Below, piece by piece: positions 24,311-33,243 of a DNA stretch of 64,000 nucleotides. The stretch comes from UBA1479 sp038109305 (lineage in GTDB: Bacteria; Pseudomonadota; Alphaproteobacteria; Rhodospirillales; Casp-alpha2), in NCBI GenBank assembly GCA_038109305.1, contig JAYNIR010000003.1, forward strand, positions 124,001 to 188,000, in the 5' to 3' direction. Made by a program: the position numbers and the translations under genes. The notes under the pieces were generated by a model, which was given only the letters and a program-made list of their open reading frames with translations, searched no databases and was not told the origin of the DNA. Within the stretch, counting starts at the first letter, position 1, and every line of letters begins with the position of its first letter.

Positions 24311-25627
24311 TTATCCGGTCAACCGGGCGAGCGCGGCTTCGCGGCTGATTTCCTCGCGCTCACTGGTCTTGCGGTTTTTCAATTCAACCATGTCCTTTTC
24401 AAGGCCGCGGGGACCGGCGATCAACTGCCACGGCAGGCCGATCAGGTCCATGTCGGCGAATTTGGCGCCGGCGCGTTCCTCGCGGTCGTCGTAAAGCACT
24501 TCCTGCCCGGCCGCGCGAAGCTGATCGTACATGGTGTCGCAGGCCTTGTTGCACGCCGCGTCGCCCACACGCAAATTGATCAACCCGATGCGGTATGGCG
24601 CCACGGCCTCGGGCCAGATGATCCCCGCGTCGTCATGCGACGCCTCGATGATGCCGCCGACAAGGCGTGACACGCCGATGCCGTAAGACCCCATTTCGCA
24701 GACGATTTCTTGCCCGTCCGGGCCCGAGACCTTGGCGCCCATGGGCTCGGAATACTTTGTGCCGAAATAAAAGATATGCCCGACCTCGATCCCCCGGGCA
24801 GTGACCAATTCACCGGCTTTTTCCAGCTCGGCCTCGGTGGCCGGATCGCGCTTTTCATCGGTCGCCGCGTATTTCGACGTATAGGCCTTGAACGCCGCTT
24901 CCAGATCGCCTTCCAGATCGATGTTGTCGAGCCAGTCGTTGTCGAGAAAATCACGATGGCAGGCAATTTCGCTCTCGCCGGTTTCCGCCAGGATCAGGAA
25001 TTCGTGGCTCATGTCGCCGCCGATGGGCCCGGTGTCCGCCGCCATGGGAACGGCCTTGAGCCCCATGCGTTCATACGTTTTCAGATACGACACGAAGTGT
25101 TTTTGATAGGACCGGCGGGCCCCCTCGTAATCCATGTCGAAGGAATATGAGTCCTTCATCAGAAATTCCCTCCCGCGCATGACGCCGAAGCGGGGCCGCA
25201 CCTCGTCCCGAAACTTCCACTGGATGTGGTAGAGCATTTTCGGCAGGTCGCGGTAGCTTCGCACCGTATCAGCGAAAATCTGGGTGATTTGTTCTTCATT
25301 AGTCGGGCCGTAGAGCATGTCGCGCTCGTGCCGGTCGACGATGCGGAGCATTTCCGGCCCGTAGGCGTCGTAGCGGCCGGATTGCCGCCACAAGTCCGCC
25401 GGCTGGATCGTCGGCATCAGAACCTGCTGGCAGCCGATGGCGTCCTGTTCTTCCTCGACGATGCGGGTGATTTTTTTCAGCACCCGTAAACCCAGCGGAA
25501 GCCAGGAATATATTCCTGCCGACGACTGGCGGATCATCCCAGCGCGCAGCATCAGCCGGTGCGAGGCGATCTGCGCGTCGGCGGGGGTTTCTCTCGAGGT
25601 CGGCATGAAATAGCGGGAGAGGCGCAT
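24311..25627 (-). CDS. proS: Prolyl-tRNA synthetase, short alphaproteobacterial form
   Basis: The enzyme charges tRNA-Pro. The 438-residue protein has the class II core: the N-terminal segment MRLSRYFMPT, the motif 2 loop with KFRDEVRPRFGVMRGREFLMKDSYSF, and motif 3 with SYGIGVSRLVGG. A C-terminal anticodon-binding domain follows. The roughly 180-residue editing insertion between motifs 2 and 3 is missing, which is the form normal in Alphaproteobacteria and mitochondria. It sits upstream of the lolC/lolD genes as in relatives, but with the isonitrile-hydratase-like gene between. Confidence 0.96.
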   Translation of the reverse strand: MRLSRYFMPTSRETPADAQIASHRLMLRAGMIRQSSAGIYSWLPLGLRVLKKITRIVEEEQDAIGCQQVLMPTIQPADLWRQSGRYDAYGPEMLRIVDRHERDMLYGPTNEEQITQIFADTVRSYRDLPKMLYHIQWKFRDEVRPRFGVMRGREFLMKDSYSFDMDYEGARRSYQKHFVSYLKTYERMGLKAVPMAADTGPIGGDMSHEFLILAETGESEIACHRDFLDNDWLDNIDLEGDLEAAFKAYTSKYAATDEKRDPATEAELEKAGELVTARGIEVGHIFYFGTKYSEPMGAKVSGPDGQEIVCEMGSYGIGVSRLVGGIIEASHDDAGIIWPEAVAPYRIGLINLRVGDAACNKACDTMYDQLRAAGQEVLYDDREERAGAKFADMDLIGLPWQLIAGPRGLEKDMVELKNRKTSEREEISREAALARLTG

Positions 25628-26149
25628 GGATTCCTCGTCGGTGGGTCGTCTTCGGAGGCCGGCGGCGGCGCCCCGGCATTAGGTGGCAAGGAATGTATGG
25701 GATGGCCCGTCGGAAGTCCACGCATGAAGGGGACATTGAACGGGGCACGGGCCTGGAAACAATTGGCTTTCTCCGCCGCGCCCGAACGAGCGGGAAAAAC
25801 GATCCGGATCGGCCCTAATTATTCCTCTCCCGTATTATGACAGAGCTATGTCAACCGAAAAAAACGCCGATTTTGGCCAAATTTGACAAAAAATCGAGTG
25901 ACCTCAAGGGTTTCTGTCATTAGGATGCTCAAGCTTTCCGAAGGGGGAGCACCTGTCGGTCAGTCTGGCCCGGGTTTTGGGAGGAATAAAGAAGGAATAA
26001 GAATTCGGGCGGCAACCTAGAAACGAGGTGCGACAGCTTTAACGAATTTATCAGACTGCAATGGGGCGAGATCGGAAACGGTCTTGCCTTTATTTTTTTG
26101 GTCTTTGTTTTTTTGGGCCTTAATTTTTGCCCGGGATCTCTCCGAGCCC
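25628..26149. other. 522-bp intergenic region before proS
   Basis: No convincing gene is seen. The stretch is much richer in A and T than its surroundings, with T-runs at 26088-26120. It contains a palindrome TGACA-N6-TGTCA at 25838-25853. Read on the minus strand, a TAATAC -10-like hexamer directly follows this palindrome, so a proS promoter with an overlapping operator is possible. Further TGACA and TGTCA half-sites occur at about 25884 and 25915. No rho-independent terminator of the DUF1467 gene was recognised. Confidence 0.4.
25838..25853 (-). promoter_or_regulatory. Palindrome at a possible proS promoter
   Basis: Perfect 5-bp arms TGACA and TGTCA flank six bases. On the minus strand the element is followed at once by TAATAC and then by GGGAGAGG. 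The palindrome is seen; the promoter assignment is weak because no good -35 hexamer stands at the right distance. Confidence 0.25.
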
Positions 26150-26389
26150 CTACTCGCGGAAACTTACCATGCCGGATTCGTGGACGACATAGAGCACCGC
26201 GAACACCACGCCGGCCAACAGCGTCGTCACGCCGAACTTCAACAAAAGTCTTGGTTTAGCCGGGCTGCCCGGATCTTCCCCCGGCTGCAGGTCCGCCGGA
26301 TCGACCCGAGTCACCCCCCACGGCAGGACCATGAACAGCACGATCCACCAGATCACGAAATAGACCGCAACGGCAGTGCCCCATTGCAT
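26150..26389 (-). CDS. DUF1467 family small membrane protein
   Basis: The 79-residue protein has two predicted membrane helices (about 5-25 and 50-70). Between them is a short loop with the family pattern LPWGVTRVDP, in which the Trp-Gly-Val stretch is well conserved. Function is unknown. The family is found in alphaproteobacteria between mce and proS, exactly as here, which supports that it is real and may have an accessory membrane role. Confidence 0.85.
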   Translation of the reverse strand: MQWGTAVAVYFVIWWIVLFMVLPWGVTRVDPADLQPGEDPGSPAKPRLLLKFGVTTLLAGVVFAVLYVVHESGMVSFRE

Positions 26390-26442
26390 CGCTTTTGTCC
26401 TTTCCCGTCCGCGTCGACCGCGAAACCAGCGGCAACCTTAGG

Positions 26443-26508
26443 CCTGTTCCTGTTCGACCCAGGCTTTATGCCTGTTCCAGCTCGACCCAGGTTTTATGCC
26501 TGTTCCAA
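26443..26508. repeat. 28-bp tandem repeat at the 3' end of mce
   Basis: CCTGTTCC recurs at 26443, 26471 and 26499, exactly 28 bases apart. The intervening sequence (TCGACCCAGG, TTTATG) is nearly the same in the first two units. The third copy overlaps the last codons of mce. On the minus strand every unit re-creates a short C-terminal sequence (WVELEQA-like) followed by TAA. It looks like a slippage duplication of the gene end. Confidence 0.85.
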
Positions 26509-26898
26509 TTCTATAAGCGTGCCATTGAAGTCCTTGGGGTGAAGGAATAGCACCGGTTTGCCGTGGGCGCCGATTTTCGGATCGCCGTCGCCCAAGACCC
26601 GGGCGCCGTCGCCCTTCAGCTTGTCGCGGGCGGCGATGATGTCATCGACCTCGTAACACACATGGTGGATTCCGCCGGCCGGATTTTTGTCGAGAAAACC
26701 CTGGATCGGCGATTTGTCGCCCAGGGGATGCAGCAGCTCGATCTTGGTGTTGGGCAGTTCGACGAACACCACGATCACGCCGTGGTCGGGTTCGTCCTGC
26801 GGCGGCGATACCTTGGCCCCGAGCGTCCCGGCGTAGCTTTGCGTCGCGACCTCCAGGTCGGGAACGGCGATGGCGACGTGGTTCAATCTTCCGATCAT
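26494..26898 (-). CDS. mce: Methylmalonyl-CoA epimerase
   Basis: The enzyme interconverts the two epimers of methylmalonyl-CoA in propionyl-CoA catabolism. The 134-residue protein is of the vicinal-oxygen-chelate fold. It starts with MIGRLNHVAIAVPDLE (metal His near residue 7) and has HHVCYEVDDI in the middle and FLHPKDFNGTLIELEQ at the end (metal Glu). Length is typical. AAGGAG is well placed before the ATG. It lies between rnj and DUF1467, the usual alphaproteobacterial position. Confidence 0.94.
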   Translation of the reverse strand: MIGRLNHVAIAVPDLEVATQSYAGTLGAKVSPPQDEPDHGVIVVFVELPNTKIELLHPLGDKSPIQGFLDKNPAGGIHHVCYEVDDIIAARDKLKGDGARVLGDGDPKIGAHGKPVLFLHPKDFNGTLIELEQA

Positions 26899-26938
26899 CT
26901 AAACGGGCTCCTTAAAACTTCCCCTTTGGCCGTGCCTA

Positions 26939-28687
26939 TCAGATACGCACCAAATGGACCGTTGTCACGGGTTTCATATCAAGATGCCGGCGAAAGGTTC
27001 GCCGCACGGCAAGGCGCACGGCCTCACGCACTTCGTCGTCATCGGCGAACTTGCGGGGCGGCAGCGCCTTCACCGCGTTGGCGGCGGCGTCGCGGGCTTC
27101 GTCGACCACCGGGTCGCGGGCTTCGTTTTCGGACACCCCCAGGGTCGTGATCTGCGGGTCATCGATCAGGCCGCCACCGTCGACGGCAATGGTGACCGTC
27201 ACCACCCCGTGCCAGACGCTTTGGATACGCTCGCGGATCAGTTCGCCGTCGATCGGCACCAGCCGGCCGCCGACCAGCGCCAAGCGCCCCGTCGGCACGT
27301 GATCGATGATTTCCGCCCGGCCGGGGGCGAGCCGCGCCATCTGGCCGTTGGGCGTCAGGATCGCCTGTTCGACCTGGCATTCCTTGGCAAGCCGCGCGTG
27401 TTCGTCCATGTGCCTAAGTTCGCCATGGACCGGCACGGCAATCTTGGGCCGGACAAGCTGATACATATGCGCCAGTTCGTCCCGGTTTGGATGCCCCGAA
27501 ACATGGACCAGGGCGTCACTGGACGTCACCACCCGCACGCCCCGTGACACTAGATCGTTCTGCACCCGGGCGATGGCCGTTTCGTTGCCGGGAATTTCCC
27601 GGGACGAAAAAATCACGGTGTCGCCGGGGCCGAGGTCGAGCCTGGGATGATCGCCCTGGGCGATCCGGGCCAGCGCCGCGCGGGGTTCGCCCTGCGATCC
27701 GGTGCAGATGATCAGCGCCTTGTCATCCGGCAGGGTGTTGACCTCTTCTTCCCGCAAAAACGGCGGCGTCGACGCCAGGTAGCCGCTTTCCCGGGCGGCT
27801 TTTTCGATCCGCCAGAGCGAACGGCCGGTGAGCGCCACCTGGCGGCCGGTTTCCGCCGCCGCGCGGGCAATGGTTTCAAGCCGAGCCACGTTGGTCGCGA
27901 AGCAGGCGACGGCGACCCGGCCGTGGCATTTGGCGATGGCCTCGGTCAGGCCATCCAGCAAGTCGCCTTCGGACCCCGACGTGCCCGGCTGAAACACGTT
28001 CGTTGAATCGCAAACCAGCGCAAGCACGCCGTCGTCGCCCAATTGGCGGAGCGCTCTCTGGTCCGCCACGTCGCCGATCACTGGGTCGGGATCGAACTTC
28101 CAGTCACCGGTGTGCAGCACCGCGCCTAAGGGCGTGCGGATGACGACGGCGTTGGGCTCCGGGATCGAATGGGTCAGTGTAACCAGTTCCAGTTCGAACG
28201 GGCCGATTTTGAACGCGCCCTCGAGCGGGATGACATTGACCTCGACCTCGTCCTGCCAGCCCGGTTCCTCTAGCTTGCGGCGAAGAATATTCGCGGTGAA
28301 CGGCGTGGCGTAGACCGGGCATTCGAACCGGTCCCACAGATACTGTACCGCGCCCAGGTGGTCTTCGTGGGCGTGGGTCAGGATTATCCCGTCCAACTGG
28401 TCGCGCCGTTCTTCGATGAACGTCGGGTCGGCCATGACGACGTCGACGCCCGGCGGCCAGCCGTCGCCGAACGACACGCCCAGATCGACCATGATCCAGC
28501 GTTCATTGCCCGGCGGGCCGTAGCCGTAGAGGTTGAGGTTCATGCCGATTTCACCGGCGCCGCCGAGCGGCAGGAACACGAGTTCCTCCTGGCCTTTGGG
28601 TTGTTTGGCCTTGCCCTTTTTCGGCTTCGTTAATTTGGCCGTTTTGCCCTTCGCCTTCGCGGCGGTTTTCGGTTTTGCCGGGCTCAT
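26939..28687 (-). CDS. rnj: Ribonuclease J
   Basis: This metallo-beta-lactamase/beta-CASP ribonuclease is used for 5' exonucleolytic RNA turnover and rRNA maturation. The 582-residue product has the zinc motif THAHEDHLGA (residues 104-113). Further metal ligands lie in SIPEPNAVV and HTGDWKFD, the beta-CASP region has VHVSGHPNRDEL and PVHGELRH, and a C-terminal domain follows. The first 33 residues are a Lys/Ala-rich basic tail not part of the fold. ATG 28687 overlaps the coaX stop by 4 bp; a longer frame to 28765 lies wholly inside coaX. Confidence 0.95.
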   Translation of the reverse strand: MSPAKPKTAAKAKGKTAKLTKPKKGKAKQPKGQEELVFLPLGGAGEIGMNLNLYGYGPPGNERWIMVDLGVSFGDGWPPGVDVVMADPTFIEERRDQLDGIILTHAHEDHLGAVQYLWDRFECPVYATPFTANILRRKLEEPGWQDEVEVNVIPLEGAFKIGPFELELVTLTHSIPEPNAVVIRTPLGAVLHTGDWKFDPDPVIGDVADQRALRQLGDDGVLALVCDSTNVFQPGTSGSEGDLLDGLTEAIAKCHGRVAVACFATNVARLETIARAAAETGRQVALTGRSLWRIEKAARESGYLASTPPFLREEEVNTLPDDKALIICTGSQGEPRAALARIAQGDHPRLDLGPGDTVIFSSREIPGNETAIARVQNDLVSRGVRVVTSSDALVHVSGHPNRDELAHMYQLVRPKIAVPVHGELRHMDEHARLAKECQVEQAILTPNGQMARLAPGRAEIIDHVPTGRLALVGGRLVPIDGELIRERIQSVWHGVVTVTIAVDGGGLIDDPQITTLGVSENEARDPVVDEARDAAANAVKALPPRKFADDDEVREAVRLAVRRTFRRHLDMKPVTTVHLVRI

Positions 28688-29460
28688 GGACCGACATGCC
28701 TTTTGTGGATCAGGTATAGCCCATCGAGCGTCAACGTGCCGTCGACGGCGGAAATGCAGTCGCACGCCCCTTCGAACAGCGGCGCCAGGCCGCCCGTGGC
28801 GATGACGCGAAGGTCCTTCCCGGCCTCGGCCCGCATGCGTTGGACGATGCCTTCGATCAGCCCGACATAACCCCAGTAGATGCCGGACCGCATTGCGCCC
28901 AGCGTATCGGTGCCGATGACTTTTTCCGGTTTGGCGATCTCGATCAGCGGCAGTTTGGCCGCCGCTTCGTAAAGCGCCTTCAAGGACAGGTTGATGCCCG
29001 GGGAAATCACACCGCCTTCGTAGGCGCCGTCAGATCCGACCATGTCGAAGGTCGTCGCCGTGCCGAAATCCACCACGATCAGCGGGCCGCCATACTTTTC
29101 ATGTGCGGCGACGGTGTTGACCAGCCTGTCAGCGCCGACCTGATCGGGCCAGGCGACCCGGACGGGAATGCCGAGATCAATCCCCGGCGCATCGACCACC
29201 AGTGCGTCGACGCCGAAGCCCGCGCGGCACATGTCGGTCAGCGGGCCGAGCGCTTCGGGTACCACGGTCGCCAGCGCCGCCGCGGTGACCGCATCAGGTT
29301 TATGCCCGGCGTCGGCCAGTTTCGCGGCAAGCCATTCAGTCAGGCTTGCGCCGGTCCACGGGTCCTTGGACGGCGCCCGCCAGGATCCGCGTATAACTCC
29401 CGCGCCATCGATCAGAGCGAAGACGATGTTGGTGTTACCGCAGTCGACGGCGAGCAGCAT
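28684..29460 (-). CDS. coaX: Type III pantothenate kinase
   Basis: This catalyses the first step of coenzyme A synthesis, with no feedback inhibition by CoA in this type. The 258-residue protein shows the ASKHA-fold phosphate loop DCGNTN at residues 6-11, the aspartate segment VVDFGTATTFD, the GADRLVN stretch and SPGINLS. It lies 6 bp after birA and overlaps rnj by 4 bp, giving a tightly packed birA-coaX-rnj unit downstream of the nuo genes. Confidence 0.95.
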   Translation of the reverse strand: MLLAVDCGNTNIVFALIDGAGVIRGSWRAPSKDPWTGASLTEWLAAKLADAGHKPDAVTAAALATVVPEALGPLTDMCRAGFGVDALVVDAPGIDLGIPVRVAWPDQVGADRLVNTVAAHEKYGGPLIVVDFGTATTFDMVGSDGAYEGGVISPGINLSLKALYEAAAKLPLIEIAKPEKVIGTDTLGAMRSGIYWGYVGLIEGIVQRMRAEAGKDLRVIATGGLAPLFEGACDCISAVDGTLTLDGLYLIHKRHVGP

Positions 29461-29466
29461 GGGCGA

Positions 29467-30246
29467 TCAGTCCCCGCCCCCGGCCGGGAAATACACGTTC
29501 CCGGCGGCGACGGTGCGCAGGCCGTCGTCGGTTTCAAGCAGCAGCGCGCCGCTGTCGTCCAGGCCCTTGAACACGCCGGTCATGGTTCGGTCGGCCAACC
29601 GGACCTCGATTTTTTTGTCCACCTGATCGCAGCGCCAAAGCCAGTTTTTACGGATGCGTTCGAACCCTTCGTCGACCCACAGCCGGGTCCAGGCGAGAAA
29701 ATGTTTGGCGAAACTGTCGAGAAATTCGTGGGCCAGCACGCGGGCGCCTTCTTCCGACAGGCAGGTCGCCGGGAATTCGGTTTCGCCGTCATCCGGATAG
29801 CTGATCAGATTGACGCCGACGCCGGCGATGACGAAATCAGGCGGCGTTTTGCCGTCGGCGCCGCCTTCGGCCTCAAGCAGGATGCCCGCTGTCTTGCGCC
29901 CGGAAATCAGCACGTCATTGGGCCACTTGGTGGACACATTGATCCCCGGGGGCCCAAGTGTCCCGATGGCATCGAACACGGACAAGGCGGCAATGAAGCT
30001 GAACTGTGCGGCCTCGGCCAACGGCACCTCGGGCCGAAGCACCAGGGAGCAGAAGAAATTACCCTTCCTGCTTTGCCATTCCCGGCCGCGGCGGCCGCGC
30101 CCGGCGGTCTGTTCCATGGCCCAGACGATGGTGCCCTCGGGCGTTTCCTTCGGCCCTTTTTCGGCCAGCCGGCGCGCCTCGGCATTCGTGCTGTCGACCG
30201 TATCCAGCGCGATCAGGTGGAATAAGGAGGGAAGCCTGGGTTCCAA
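29467..30246 (-). CDS. birA: Biotin-protein ligase (no DNA-binding domain)
   Basis: This attaches biotin to carboxylase carrier proteins. The 259-residue product has the biotinyl-5'-AMP loop AGRGRRGREW, the STKWPNDV segment and a C-terminal SH3-like domain (RLADRTMTGVFKGLDDSGALLL). The N-terminal helix-turn-helix of the E. coli regulator is absent, so this is the ligase-only type. It begins 2 bp after nuoN, the usual place in alphaproteobacteria. Confidence 0.94.
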   Translation of the reverse strand: MEPRLPSLFHLIALDTVDSTNAEARRLAEKGPKETPEGTIVWAMEQTAGRGRRGREWQSRKGNFFCSLVLRPEVPLAEAAQFSFIAALSVFDAIGTLGPPGINVSTKWPNDVLISGRKTAGILLEAEGGADGKTPPDFVIAGVGVNLISYPDDGETEFPATCLSEEGARVLAHEFLDSFAKHFLAWTRLWVDEGFERIRKNWLWRCDQVDKKIEVRLADRTMTGVFKGLDDSGALLLETDDGLRTVAAGNVYFPAGGGD

Positions 30247-30248
30247 GG

Positions 30249-31718
30249 TTATCGCAGGAATAGCGTCGACGCCGCCTGGGCCGCGGGGTCCAGAATGATG
30301 TTGGGCTGCACGAAATAGAAGCTGATGATGATCGCCATGGCCAGGATGACCCAGCGGAGTTCGCGGCTGACGTGCGTATCGAGCGGCGCTTCGGAGTCTT
30401 CGAAATACATCACCCGGACGATGCGAAGATAGTAGAACGCGCCGATGACGCTGGTCAGCACGCCGATGACGGCGACGACCACTAGCCCCGATTCAATGGC
30501 TGCCCAGAAGATATAAAGCTTGGCGAAAAACCCGGCCAAGGGCGGCACGCCGGCCATGGAGAACATGAAGATCAACAGCGCCAGCGCGATCATCGGGTGC
30601 GATTTGGAAAGCCCCGACAGGTCGGAGATTTTCTCGACCATGCGGTCGTCGCGCTTCATGCAAAGGATGCAGGCAAAGGCGCCCACGTTCATGAACAGAT
30701 AGATCGCGAGGTAGACCAGAATGCCGCGCACGCCAGTTTCGTTGGCGACGCAGAGCCCGATCAGCGCATACCCTACATGACCGATGGACGAATAGGCCAT
30801 CAGGCGTTTGATGTTGGTCTGCGCCACGGCGGCGACGGCGCCCAGGATCATTGAGGCGACGGAAATAAAGATCAGTACCTGGCGCCAGCTTTCAACGGCA
30901 TTGCCGAAGGGTTCCACCATCACCCGGACGAACAGGCACAGCGCCGCGATCTTGGGGGCGACGGCGAAAAAGGCCGTGACCGGCGTGGGCGCACCTTCGT
31001 AGACGTCCGGCGTCCACATATGGAACGGCACGGCCGATACCTTAAACGCAAGCCCGGCGGCGACGAAGACGATGCCGACGATCAGCCCGACAGATTTGTT
31101 GCCGCCCTTGATGGCGGCGGCCAGGATTTCGAAATTGGTCGACCCGGTGAAGCCGTAGACCATCGACGCGCCGTACAACAGCATGCCCGATGCCAGCGCG
31201 CCGAGGACGAAGTATTTAAGGCCGGCTTCAGTCGAACGCGTGTCGTCCCGCTGGAACGAGGCAATGACGTAAAGCGACAGCGACTGCATCTCGAGCCCCA
31301 TGTAGAGCGAGATCAGGTCGTTGGCCGACACCATCATCATCATGCCGAGCGTCGCGAAGACGATCAGGATCGAAAATTCGAACCGCGCCACGCCCACGCG
31401 TTCCATATAGGCGCTGGACATCACGATCGCAGAGGCGCACGCGATGAGGATCAGTACCTTGGCGTAGATCGCGAATCCGTCGACCACGAACATGTTGTTG
31501 AACGCCATCATACGCCCGCCGGTGACCATGACGACCAGCAGACCCGTCAGCGCCAAAACCAGGATCGACAGTCCCGAAATCAGGCGGAAGGATTTGACGT
31601 CGTGATCGGCCAGCGCGCCCTTTTGGAACACGCCCAGCATCAACAGCGCCATGATCATGCAGGCGACGAAGATTTCCGGCAGGACCGGGACCAGGTTGGG
31701 GATTTGCGCAAGCGCCAT
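30249..31718 (-). CDS. nuoN: NADH-quinone oxidoreductase subunit N
   Basis: One of the three antiporter-like proton-pumping subunits of complex I. The 489-residue protein is a long run of about 14 membrane helices. It carries the family segments with a conserved Lys and Pro (AAGLAFKVSAVPFHMWTPDVYEGAPTPV), typical of the channel helix. It is the last gene of the nuo operon, followed 2 bp later by birA. Confidence 0.96.
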   Translation of the reverse strand: MALAQIPNLVPVLPEIFVACMIMALLMLGVFQKGALADHDVKSFRLISGLSILVLALTGLLVVMVTGGRMMAFNNMFVVDGFAIYAKVLILIACASAIVMSSAYMERVGVARFEFSILIVFATLGMMMMVSANDLISLYMGLEMQSLSLYVIASFQRDDTRSTEAGLKYFVLGALASGMLLYGASMVYGFTGSTNFEILAAAIKGGNKSVGLIVGIVFVAAGLAFKVSAVPFHMWTPDVYEGAPTPVTAFFAVAPKIAALCLFVRVMVEPFGNAVESWRQVLIFISVASMILGAVAAVAQTNIKRLMAYSSIGHVGYALIGLCVANETGVRGILVYLAIYLFMNVGAFACILCMKRDDRMVEKISDLSGLSKSHPMIALALLIFMFSMAGVPPLAGFFAKLYIFWAAIESGLVVVAVIGVLTSVIGAFYYLRIVRVMYFEDSEAPLDTHVSRELRWVILAMAIIISFYFVQPNIILDPAAQAASTLFLR

Positions 31719-31736
31719 GGTGTTTCCTCCCCTTCC

Positions 31737-33239
31737 CTATCGCCCGACGACGGCGATGTGGCCGGCCGCCGCAAGCGACGTTTCGACCTGTTTCAACAAA
31801 GCCTCGACCGAGACATGCATGACGTCCAGGAACGATGACGGATAAATCCCCATCCACAGCGTGATGATGACAAGCGGCGCGAACACGGCCATTTCGCGCT
31901 TGTCCATATCCAGGATCTTTTTCAGGTGATCCTTGGTCAGCTTGCCAAAGACGATCCGGCGGTAGAGGTAAAGCATGTAGACCGCGCCCAGGATCACCCC
32001 CGTGGCGGCCAGCGCCGCGACCCAGGAGTTGGCCCGGAAGGCGCCCAGCAGGACCAGGAATTCACCGACGAACCCGCCGGTCCCCGGCAGGCCCACGGAC
32101 GCCAGCATGAACAGCATGAAGGTGATTCCGTAGACCGGCATGCGCTGCACCAGGCCGCCGTAGTGGCTGATTTCGCGCGAATGTTCGCGGTCGTAGACGA
32201 CGCCGACGATAAGGAACAAGGCCGCCGACACCACGCCGTGGGACAGCATCTGATAGATCGAGCCTTCGATCCCCTGCACCGTCATCGTGAAGGCGCCGAT
32301 GGTGACGAACCCCATGTGGGCGACCGACGAATAGGCGATCAGCTTTTTCATGTCTTCCTGGGCGAGCGCGACCAGCGACGTATAGATCACCGCGATGATG
32401 GAAAGCGTGTAAATCAGCGGCGTGAAGGCAAGGCTCGCTTCCGGGAACATGGGCAGCGAAAAGCGGAGGAAGCCGTAGCCGCCGAATTTTAACAGCACGC
32501 CGGCCAGGATGACGGAGCCCGCCGTCGGCGCCTCCACATGCGCGTCGGGCAGCCACGTGTGTACCGGCCACATCGGCACCTTGATCGCGAAGGACGCGAA
32601 GAACGCGAGCCACAGCCAGGGTTCCAGCTTGGCCGGGAAGTCATGCACCAGAAGCTTGGTGATGTCCGTCGTGCCGGCGTCGAAATACATCGCCATCATG
32701 GCGAGCAGCATCAGCACCGAGCCCAGCAAGGTGTAGAGGAACATCTTGAACGTCGCGTAGATGCGCCTGGGTCCGCCCCACACCCCGATGATGATGAACA
32801 TGGGGATCAGGACGGCTTCGAAGAAGATGTAGAACAGGAACAGATCAAGCGCCGCGAACATGCCGACCATGAAGGTTTCCAGGATCAGGAAGGCGATCAT
32901 GTATTCCTTCACCCGGACCTTGATGGCGGTCCAGCTCGACAGCACGCAGATCGGCGTCAGCAGCGTGGTCAGCAGCACAAACAGCATGGAAATGCCGTCG
33001 ACCCCGACCCGATAGGCGATGCCTGCCATGGGCATCCATTCGGCTTCTTCGACGAACTGCATGGCCGCCGTCGACCGGTCGAAGTTGAACCAGATCAGCA
33101 GCGAAACGAGAAAGTTGCCGGTCGACACCCAAAGCGCCACACGGCGCGCGTTTTCCTGATTGTCCGCCGGGACAAAGGCGATCAGCCCCACGCCGACAAG
33201 CGGCAGGAAGATGACGAGGGAAAGAATGGGCCAATCCAT
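31737..33239 (-). CDS. nuoM: NADH-quinone oxidoreductase subunit M
   Basis: Antiporter-like proton channel of complex I. The 500-residue protein contains the conserved segment KVPMWPVHTWLPDAHVEAPTAGS near residue 230 and about 14 helices, and has the acidic residue in helix 5 (YIFFEAVLIPM). The length is normal. It lies between nuoL (4 bp upstream) and nuoN. Confidence 0.96.
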   Translation of the reverse strand: MDWPILSLVIFLPLVGVGLIAFVPADNQENARRVALWVSTGNFLVSLLIWFNFDRSTAAMQFVEEAEWMPMAGIAYRVGVDGISMLFVLLTTLLTPICVLSSWTAIKVRVKEYMIAFLILETFMVGMFAALDLFLFYIFFEAVLIPMFIIIGVWGGPRRIYATFKMFLYTLLGSVLMLLAMMAMYFDAGTTDITKLLVHDFPAKLEPWLWLAFFASFAIKVPMWPVHTWLPDAHVEAPTAGSVILAGVLLKFGGYGFLRFSLPMFPEASLAFTPLIYTLSIIAVIYTSLVALAQEDMKKLIAYSSVAHMGFVTIGAFTMTVQGIEGSIYQMLSHGVVSAALFLIVGVVYDREHSREISHYGGLVQRMPVYGITFMLFMLASVGLPGTGGFVGEFLVLLGAFRANSWVAALAATGVILGAVYMLYLYRRIVFGKLTKDHLKKILDMDKREMAVFAPLVIITLWMGIYPSSFLDVMHVSVEALLKQVETSLAAAGHIAVVGR

Positions 33240-33243
33240 GCGC

